Below, piece after piece: positions 56,998-64,000 of a stretch of 64,000 bases of DNA. The first letter of the stretch is position 1. Each line of letters opens with the position of its first letter. A program made the position numbers and the translations under genes. Source of the stretch: Candidula unifasciata. Taxonomy: Eukaryota > Mollusca > Gastropoda > Stylommatophora > Geomitridae. Below the pieces are notes generated by a model. It was given only the letters and a program-made list of their open reading frames with translations. It was not told the origin of the DNA and did no database searches. The stretch covers positions 746,314 through 810,313 of the forward strand of contig CAJHNH020004513.1 of assembly GCA_905116865.2 (NCBI GenBank). The letters are read 5' to 3'.

Positions 56998-57200
56998 CAT
57001 GGCGTTGGCGGCTTGACGCCTGCCTGCTGATCATAAGGTCGTGGGTTCGCGTCCTGACAGAGCCCGACTTTTTTCAGAAATGACCTTGACTCCAAAGTCG
57101 ACCCAGCCCTTAGTGGGTACCAGGTGTAGTCCTGGGAAGTAGAGGCGGCTATCGTGATGTTTTTCGCTTGTATGATGTCCTGATGGGGTAAAAATCTACA
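56998..57200 (+). repeat. SINE family A head and body, joined to a family-D tail
   Basis: Head ggcgttggcggcttgacgcc ... aaggtcgtgggttcgcgtcc (good A- and B-boxes), body ggtaccaggtgtagtcctgg and gaagtagaggcggct. From 57160 it ends in 'cgcttgtatgatgtcctgat', the end of family D, suggesting D shares or acquired a SINE part. Confidence 0.7.
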
Positions 57201-57585
57201 ACTACTACACCGACCACCTCTTTGAATACAATTTCATTAGTTACCCCCCTTTAAAGCTGCACGGTGTCTTCCGCGTCTCTGAAATATTAAAAAACAATAC
57301 GTAACACACAAAAGTATTATAATGAGGAAATATATACGGTAGGGTGCGACCTCGCGTGTGTATGTGTGTGTGTGTGTGTGTATATATTTTAAAGTATTCC
57401 TTATATCTTTTTTTTTGCTGGGTCGTAGCTTTGAGGTTAACGACTGCGTTTAACAATTTGATGATTTTTGAGTATGGGATGGGAGAGTTAAGGGTAAACC
57501 CAAAGACAGCAAGCAATACACGGTGGCCAATCTCCATTATGGAGTCAGGACACAATTTTTTTTTTAATGTTATGTTTTTGTGTGT

Positions 57586-58110
57586 CTTGATTAGGGGTTA
57601 CATCCGATGTTTTCTTTTTAATTTTTGTCTGTCGATTAAAATTTTTAAAACGATTTTTTGTTTGTTAGCGTGTGTCGATTAGCGCTTATGTCCGATGTAT
57701 GTTAGCGTGTGTCGAAGAGGGGTTCTGTCGGATGTATGTTAGCGTGTGTCGAAGAGGGGTTCTGTCCGATGTATGTTAGCGTGTGTCGAAAGTGGTACTG
57801 TCCTATGTATGTTAGCTTGTGTCGAAGAGGGGTTCTGTCCGATGTATGTTAGCGTGTGTCAAAGAGGGGTTCTGTCCGATGTATGTTAGCGTGTGTCGAA
57901 GAGGGGTTCTGTCCGATGTATGTTAGCGTGTGTCGAAGAGGGGTTCTGTCCGATGTATGTAAGCGTGTGTCGAAGAGGGGTTATGTCCGATGTATGTTAG
58001 CGTGTGTCGATTAGGGGTTCTGTTCGATGTTATGTTTGTTAGTGTCTGTCGATTAGGGGTTCTGTCCGATGTATGTTATGTTTGTTAGTGTATGTCGAAG
58101 AGGGGTTCTG
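57586..58110. repeat. 37-bp minisatellite, about 12 units
   Basis: Unit gttagcgtgtgtcgaagagg-ggttctgtccgatgtat. Variants at both edges (cgattagggg, ttacatccgatgt). Confidence 0.9.
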
Positions 58111-58579
58111 CACCGTTCAGAAAAGCAATGGTGGAAAAATATTGACATAACTAAACCCAAAACCCCATAGTGGGGGAGGGGGGGGGGGGGCTGCAGCAAG
58201 CTGTTTTGATCTGCAATATCATGTAGATGACATTATACTAACATTAGATTTAAGTAATTATTACGGTAACTACAGTAATTATCATTGTAGAATACAGATT
58301 AATAGTGAGACTGATACCTGTTATAAGTTCATTAGAGAGCAACAGATGAGATGGTTTGGTCATCTGCAACTGAAACAAAGAAATACCTTTGAAGAAATAC
58401 AATGAACGCATGGCTTGGGAAAGAACACGGAAAAGTTAGAATAAAAAGCGCTTTATAGAAAAAAAAAAGATATGCTTATGCAACAAATTAAACAGGGCAC
58501 ACAACGCAAAACATCCTCAAATCTTTCTACCCCCTCCCCCGCCCCGCAACCCTCTCTTGCCAAAGACTTCGATGAAGCA

Positions 58580-58735
58580 AATGGGTAAAGGGGAGGAGGA
58601 GAAGAAGCAGAAGAAAAGAAAAAGAAATATAAGAAGACGAGAAAAATTAAGAAGAAGAAGAAGAAGAAGAAGAAAAAGAAGAAGAAAAAGAAGAAGAAGA
58701 AGAAGAAGAAAAAGACAAAGAAGATTTAAATCTCA
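58580..58735. repeat. AAG-rich purine tract
   Basis: Runs of agaagaag and aaaagaag. The Arg/Lys-rich open frame is compositional. A C-run follows at 58841-58860. Confidence 0.85.
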
Positions 58736-58949
58736 TTTTCTTGGGAGCTTCTGCTCCAAGTTTGCCATTTACAGTCTTCGTGTGTTGATTCAAAGGTTGT
58801 TTAAATGTAGGAGAGTGGAATTATTTAAACACGATTTTAACCCCCCCCCCCCCCCCCCCCTTCTCTCTCTCTCCACTGTCTGGCCACCGAGGGCGTCATA
58901 CAAAACAAGAATGGCAGAAGTTTCCACGACGATCCTCGAAATACCTGCA

Positions 58950-59190
58950 CTCGAGAAATGAACGCGGAAGCGCGAAACCAAAGTCCCAGCCTTTCAGATG
59001 CGAGGCAAAGGGCTTAACCAGTCTGCCATGGGGACATTTAGCTAAGTAGAGTGACTCAAACTGCAAGTAAACTGCATGTTGGAAATATCACTTGAAGTAA
59101 AGGCGGCTGATGTGATGTTGACCACATCATTCTTCAAGAGCTGAGTCGTCTATACTAGTCATATGCAGGCTTTGTATGCCAGTAAGTAAA
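58950..59190. repeat. Two SINE family A pieces in opposite orientation
   Basis: 58950-59035 is a reverse head (ctttcagatgcgaggcaaag ... ctgccatggggac). 59088-59190 is a forward body (cacttgaagtaaaggcggct, gatgttgaccacatcatt). Confidence 0.6.
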
Positions 59191-59329
59191 CAGCAGACCA
59201 CAATTATAACCGAAGCGGCCCCTAGAACGGTTGAAAATGGTCGTCTTTTATTAGTTCCTTTTCCTTAAATGAAGCATAAAAAATACAAACGAACGAAGTA
59301 AATAAAGAACACGTTCGACGCCAGTCTTA

Positions 59330-59662
59330 GTGCGGATTTAAACCCACAACCTTCGTGCTAGCAGGTGAGAGTCTAGCCACTACACCACACACTTCACTGT
59401 GTACTGCTAAGCAAAGGAGTATTGGGCATATAGGGCTGGACTTTTTAAAGAGACTAATGGGCACTCGATGGTTAATGTACTCAACATCACGCCGGCTTCT
59501 TTACTTCCCAGGACTCTACTTCGTAACCACCCATGGCGGGTCGATCTGGTAGCCACGGTCATTGCTTTAAAAATATTCTTCTTTCTTCCGAATCAAACCA
59601 CGACCTTCGGATCCACAGACGAGCCTTTACCCGCTACATCATGGTGGCTCTGTGTTCTAATT
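59330..59662 (-). repeat. SINE family A: one head plus one full-length copy
   Basis: The reverse head at 59330-59400 (atttaaacccacaaccttcg ... tctagccactacacca). The full reverse copy at 59417-59662 has its tail (gggcatatagggctggactt), body (ttctttacttcccaggactc) and head (aaccacgaccttcggatcca ... acatcatggtggctc). Confidence 0.75.
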
Positions 59663-59679
59663 GCCATCTATCTAATTAG

Positions 59680-59895
59680 GCTGAGTGTCTCGGCGCATGG
59701 CGTCCGCCTCTAGTGCTAGAGGTCCGGGGTTTAAGCCCCAGTAAAGGCTGGGATTTTTTTTCACGTGGACATTCTAGTAATTTCCCCTGGTCTCTGGTGG
59801 TAAGATCTTACGCCAGTGGCTATTTTTGTACACGTAAAATAAATCACTTGGCAGCTGGACATTGAAAATAGTAGCCTAAAGGCGCTGCCCAGTCA
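59680..59895 (+). repeat. tRNA-derived SINE of a different body type
   Basis: Head ctgagtgtctcggcgcatgg ... gaggtccggggtttaagccc (B-box), then a body (tttcccctggtctctggtgg, acgtaaaataaatcacttgg, tagcctaaaggcgctgccc) not seen elsewhere in the window. Confidence 0.55.
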
Positions 59896-60524
59896 AACAT
59901 TTGGAGTTGAAAATCTACCAAAAATATTTTATGATCCTCGCCGGTGCTACGGAGCTCATGCACTGCGCGACATTCTTCGGACTCAAACTTAAGTTAAAAG
60001 TAGAACTGAACACTTTTGAATTACTATTCTTGTGCCTGGAAGTTAATCTGATGTTTAAACCTAAACCATGGAGTCATCTATGAAATTCGTCTCCTTTCTG
60101 TGTCTAAACTGGAACAAGCGGATACGAACGACCTTGAAACAGCTGTCGTTTTGTTTTGTTTCCACGTGGTTGGAGTGATCCCGGATTTCCCCTGATGTTT
60201 TTTTTTTTTATATCACAACAGGCAAATCAACTTATTTTCAGTACTAAATCTGTTGACTCCGAGTTATGCAGGCGTGAAATTCTGTTGACGATGACGTGTT
60301 TTGCGACTGGCGTGGGTGAAACTAAAAAAAAAGTTACCTTGAGCCAGCCGCCTTGGTATAGGGCTAGATGCTCTGTTACGCACGAAAATTGTAGGTTTTC
60401 AAAAAAAAAAAAAAAAAAAAACTTTAGCACTCAAATCGACACAGTCTAAATCAGGTACTAGATAAAGGCGACTGATTCGACATTAAGTAGAATATTACAC
60501 GTCTTTTTTGGGACGTAATTTTTT

Positions 60525-60835
60525 GTTATTCGAAGCCCCACTCTGGCTTTTGCCAGGGGCCGCAATATAGGCAGGCCATAAATATGGGCAATTGTCTGAA
60601 CGCGGTTTCTGGGACCTCTCCACGGTGATACTCATCCACATGGTGGCACTTTGTGTCATCGGGTGTTTATCGCTTGTGTGATGTCCTGGTGGGGTAGAAA
60701 GTCAGTCAGTCATTGCCGACGTGATTCACCGAGTGCTAATTGGTCTTTATTATACAGATCTAGCCTTATATCCCAGTACGCCCAATGGCGTGGACAGGGT
60801 CCTATACCTTTACTTTAATTATTTCGTCTGACTGC
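60525..60835 (+). repeat. Dispersed repeat family D followed by a SINE-A tail
   Basis: cgaagccccactctggcttt, atggtggcactttgtgtcat, gtgatgtcctggtggggtag (D), then gtgctaattggtctttatta and cccagtacgcccaatggcgt (SINE-A tail). The pairing is similar to that at 56998-57200. Confidence 0.65.
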
Positions 60836-61259
60836 AAGCTAAAAGTCTGACACCCAATGACCCAAAGAGCAATTACTGACCAAACAGCAACATATCTCAT
60901 ATACCCCGTACAACCATCTACACATATGGCTGCGATTTAACTAGCTATTCTGAGTAGGTGTGGTCTAGAGAATGAGGTGCACAAATTTCAATTTTTGTCT
61001 TATGCAATCATGCTTCGATGCATTTTTCGAACTCAAAAAGTGTGTACTAACTAACTCGTGCATTTATTCATTTCTTTACCACGGTAAAAAAAGGGCGTTC
61101 GCTCATAACGTCCTCTCCCTCTTTCCTCATAAAACTTTCCAGCTGTCACAACAAATTATGTTTCTATGTTCCATAACATAGCTCGTCTCCCTCTATCTGT
61201 CCGACGTAGAAGACCCTACCAAAAGCTACCGTAACCGGTTAAGCGATAGGAGTTATGGG

Positions 61260-61560
61260 AACAGTAAAATCGTCTACGTCTTAAATGTAGGTATGTATTG
61301 GAAGGCTTCTTCGCCTTAGAACATGGCACAATCGACTTTGCAGCCGCATATACACAACATTTAAGATTGGCGGACCAGCCATAAGCACATGTGGACTGGC
61401 ACATAAGACAACAGATCACGTCCGCCAAGACAGTCCCAAATACATTTTCATGCAAAAGGTCTGCCAAGAGAGACACTGGTGGAAGCTCAGCTTTACGGAA
61501 CGCTAACTGAATTACAAAAGAAAGCAAAGTGCATTCTAAAGACAACAATGAAGAACCAGT
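61260..61560 (+). mobile_element. Decayed LINE C-terminal fragment
   Basis: Broken frames give RLADQP, a CG-x-x-x-x-TTDHV-like knuckle remnant and NELQKKAKCILKTTMKN. Related to 6400-6800. Confidence 0.5.
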
Positions 61561-61569
61561 TCGGCTCCA

Positions 61570-61642
61570 CAAAGGAGCGAACCTACGACCCCCGATCCGC
61601 ACGCGAGCGTTTAGCCGCTACGCCACGGCGACTCCCACATAT
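61570..61642 (-). repeat. SINE family A head
   Basis: aggagcgaacctacgacccc ... gtttagccgctacgccacgg-cgactccc. The complement has clean A- and B-boxes. Confidence 0.65.
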
Positions 61643-61844
61643 ATAGGAAACTATGTTTATATTTTAAAATGCAGTTCGACACCAGACGTGATGCAGTCAC
61701 CCTCACGTCGATCAAATTTTTTTTTCTCCCAGGAGATTTTCTAGTACTTTCTTTTAGGCTAGGTTAATTACACGCATGAGAAGCACACCGGACTTACCAG
61801 AAGTCTTGTTTACCAGCATATTACTGACACTTATACCCGGAGGT

Positions 61845-62120
61845 GGAGTCCTAGTGGCGGAGGTGCTAGACGCTAATCACAGATCGGAAGGTCGTGGGTT
61901 CGCTTCCTGGCGGAGCTGAACTTGTTTCAAAAATAATCTTGGCTCCCAGGTCGACCCAGCCTTGAATGGGTACCGGGTGCAGTCCCGGGAAGTAAAGGCG
62001 GCCGGCGTGATGTTGACCACCACATCACCCATCTTGTGCCGATTGGTTTATAAAAATATAGGTATATGCCCTATGCGTCTAAAAGCGTGGAAAATAGTCC
62101 TTTACTTTTTACTTTATTAC
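61845..62120 (+). repeat. SINE family A, best full-length copy
   Basis: The tRNA-like head has an A-box region tagtggcggaggtgctaga and a B-box gtgggttcgcttcctgg. Then come a spacer, the body (ggctcccaggtcgacccagc, cgggaagtaaaggcggccgg, gatgttgaccaccacatcac) and the tail (gtgccgattggtttataaaa, tatgcgtctaaaagcgtgga), ending in 'tttactttttactttat'. Pol III-type internal promoter boxes are inferred. Confidence 0.8.
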
Positions 62121-62594
62121 CCAGAGGATGCTGATGTGTATATTAAAAGGGGAAACTGAGCACCTATTAATCTGTCCGGTGTGCTGTGAAAATAACCCAA
62201 CTCGTAACTCAGAGACGTTCGAACTGGGTGTGTCACTACGATAGCCAGCTTGTCTGATTCATAGCAATATTCAGTTATTAGGAGAGAAATATGCGCTCTT
62301 AGGTTTATTGACACATTCTGAGGGTATGAGTCGCTGGCGTGGCAACAGATTGCTCGAAACGTGGCATGTTTTTCGAGAGTGGGATTTGGGTTTGAGATTT
62401 ATCAAAATGCTGACACCTTGTCGTGATAGCACATGATTATGTTCTAGCAAATTAGTGAGGTTGAGTGACTGAGATGGCTAGAAGTTTTCAGTAACAGCCA
62501 TGTATTGATTGATCAGTCAGGGTGGGGGATTTGTTACAGACGTGGTAGCTAATTTATTGTCGTCAGCAGTGCAGACAAATTATTATAAGTAAAG

Positions 62595-62685
62595 TAAAGC
62601 AAAGTAAAGGAGCCTTTTCCACGAATTCAGGCGTATTGGGCACATTGGGCTAGACCTATATTTTGAAAAACTTATAGGCAAAATT
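62595..62685 (-). repeat. SINE family A tail, next to a family-B trace
   Basis: aaagtaaaggagccttttcc, aggcgtattgggcacattgg, gctagacctatattttg. A family-B-like stretch (gtttgtcattgctcactcaa, cgatatcactgtcgaaa-like) follows to about 62770. Confidence 0.6.
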
Positions 62686-62779
62686 TGTTATAGACAGGGT
62701 AAACTAGTTTGTCATTGCTCACTCAACGATCGGCTCGTGATATCACTGTCGAAATGAATGCAAGGCTGTTGTTATAGGG

Positions 62780-63025
62780 CAGGGGATTTGTTACAGGTAG
62801 GACAAGGTATTTCTCTTAGTTGGGACAGGTATTTGTTCTAGCAGGACAGGGGATTTGTCATAGTAGGAACATTTGTTATAGTCAGGACAGGGGATTTGTC
62901 ATAGTAGGGCATTTGTTATAGTCAGGACAAAAGATTTGTCATAGTAGGGGCATTTTTTATAATCAGGACAGAAGGTTGGTCATAGTAGGGGCATTTGTAA
63001 TTCAAAGGACAGAGGATTTGTTTTA
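62780..63025. repeat. About 40-bp minisatellite
   Basis: Units 'cagggga/tttgtcatagtagg...acatttgttatagtcaggacag' repeat five to six times with small indels. Confidence 0.8.
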
Positions 63026-63317
63026 TCAGTTACAAGATACAAAGGGGAATATCCGATTATAAACACCGAAAGAAATGAACGCAATGAACTATCCTTCCCC
63101 AGAACTAACTGAATGGTTTACTGCACCAGTACGGCCCTGGGTTGCAACGACATCCAAATACAATATGACAACCAAGAAACATTAAAATCAGCATACTGAT
63201 GCGAACACTGTGATATTAGTGCTAAAAACTTGGACATTATCAAAGACTACTTTGTGAGATGGAACGCTTTGTGTCAGCTCTGGCATCCGAGACCGAATGA
63301 TAAATAATAAAATCAGA

Positions 63318-63493
63318 CACACACACATACACACACACACAGACAGACAGATAGAGAGAAAGAGAGAGATAGATAGATAGATAGATAGAGATAGATAGAT
63401 AGATAGATGATAGAGAGATAGATAGATAGCTAGAGAGAGAGAGAGAGATAGAGATAGAGAGAGGAGTAGATAGATAGATAGATAGAGAGATAG

Positions 63494-63527
<34 letters not shown>

Positions 63528-63571
63528 TCGGGATAGAGAGATAGATAGAGCATAGAGAGAGAGAGAGAGAG

Positions 63572-63615
<44 letters not shown>

Positions 63616-63695
63616 CGTAGATATGATAGATAGATAGATAGAGAGGAGATAGATAGATAGTAGATAGATAGATAGAGATAGATAGATAGGATAGA
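63318..63695. repeat. GATA/GAGA microsatellite block
   Basis: Mixed (AC)n, (GACA)n, (GATA)n and (GAGA)n runs, interrupted often. The long minus-strand frame over it (LSIY/LSLS repeats) is an artefact. Confidence 0.9.
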
Positions 63696-63814
63696 AGATT
63701 TCCGAGGTGCAATCCGAAAGTGTTGAAATAATATGCTATATATAAATGTTGAGAAAATGACGAAAGTAGTCTAAAATACTTCATGGTAGTTCTGCCATGC
63801 GTCGTGCTGACGTG

Positions 63815-63890
63815 TGTCTGATGAGCATGCAAAACTGAAGTTTTGGAACAAGACCAAAGTCCAGAAGTAGACCAACAACCAGTGTTGCCA
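63815..63890 (+). repeat. Dispersed repeat family C, truncated
   Basis: agcatgcaaaactgaagttt, ggaacaagaccaaagtccag, aagtagaccaacaacca. Confidence 0.55.
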
Positions 63891-64000
63891 CTTTTGTTTG
63901 ACAAAAAGCATCCAAAACGGAGTCATAAAATATCTGAAAAACATCTAGAAAAAACATCCAAATGGATAGAGTCACAAATTACATAGCAATTGATGTGACT

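Noticed and set aside
58557..58961. 134-codon Arg/Lys-rich frame
   Set aside because: It runs across an AAG purine tract and a poly-C run; no conserved domain and no splice context.
61845..61920. Functional tRNA gene
   Set aside because: The A- and B-boxes are good, but the acceptor and anticodon stems do not fold and the SINE body follows directly.
63188..63904. 238-codon minus-strand frame
   Set aside because: Most of it is GATA/GAGA microsatellite translated as serine, leucine, isoleucine and tyrosine repeats.

Overview
The window looks like nuclear DNA of an animal with large, repeat-filled introns, most likely a mollusc and probably a gastropod. The reasons are GT-AG spliced genes of animal-specific families (vezatin, a LEM-domain nuclear membrane protein, a secreted EGF-WAP protein), short exons separated by 1-5 kb introns, and a dense load of tRNA-derived SINEs, LINE fragments, DNA transposons, minisatellites and microsatellites. 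The mollusc assignment is inference from the SINE and LINE style; species cannot be read from the sequence. There are no operons, CRISPR arrays, rRNA genes or free-standing tRNA genes.

Three spliced genes can be built. (1) 376-17256, plus strand: the 3' half of a vezatin (VEZT) homologue, an adherens-junction membrane protein. Eight exons are supported. The phase shows that one exon is missing between 3328 and 8535 and one between 9957 and 11108. (2) 23152-34721, minus strand: a complete five-exon gene for a 215-residue emerin/LAP2-like protein with an N-terminal LEM domain, a Ser-rich middle and a C-terminal membrane anchor; all splice phases close. It is convergent with the vezatin gene. 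(3) 41657-55355, plus strand: a six-exon model for a 106-residue secreted protein with a short signal peptide, one EGF-like and one WAP domain (14 cysteines). All phases close. The two domain exons are strong; the first, 13-nt and last coding exons are inferred.

Between and inside these genes the DNA is a transposon graveyard. The DNA transposons are a decayed mariner (1256-2165), three TTAA-flanked MITEs, a SPIN-like hAT copy whose interior has grown into a 29-bp minisatellite (15243-15880), two pogo/Tigger-like MITEs, a piggyBac remnant nested inside another TTAA element (30353-31682), and a 752-bp long-TIR element carrying telomere-like CCCTAA repeats (28767-29518). The retroelements are several LINE lineages, including I-like ones with RNase H, a Penelope-like element with a 25-bp fold-back, and at least three SINE-like families. 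Long tandem arrays occur at 20.4, 21.2-22.3, 23.3-24.3, 32.9-34.1, 43.7-44.7, 57.7-58.1, 62.8-63.0 and 63.3-63.7 kb.

No new multi-gene system is evident. The most unusual items are the SPIN-derived minisatellite, two minisatellites that seem to have started inside the 3' coding end of one LINE family, the telomere-repeat MITE, and the compact EGF-WAP gene.
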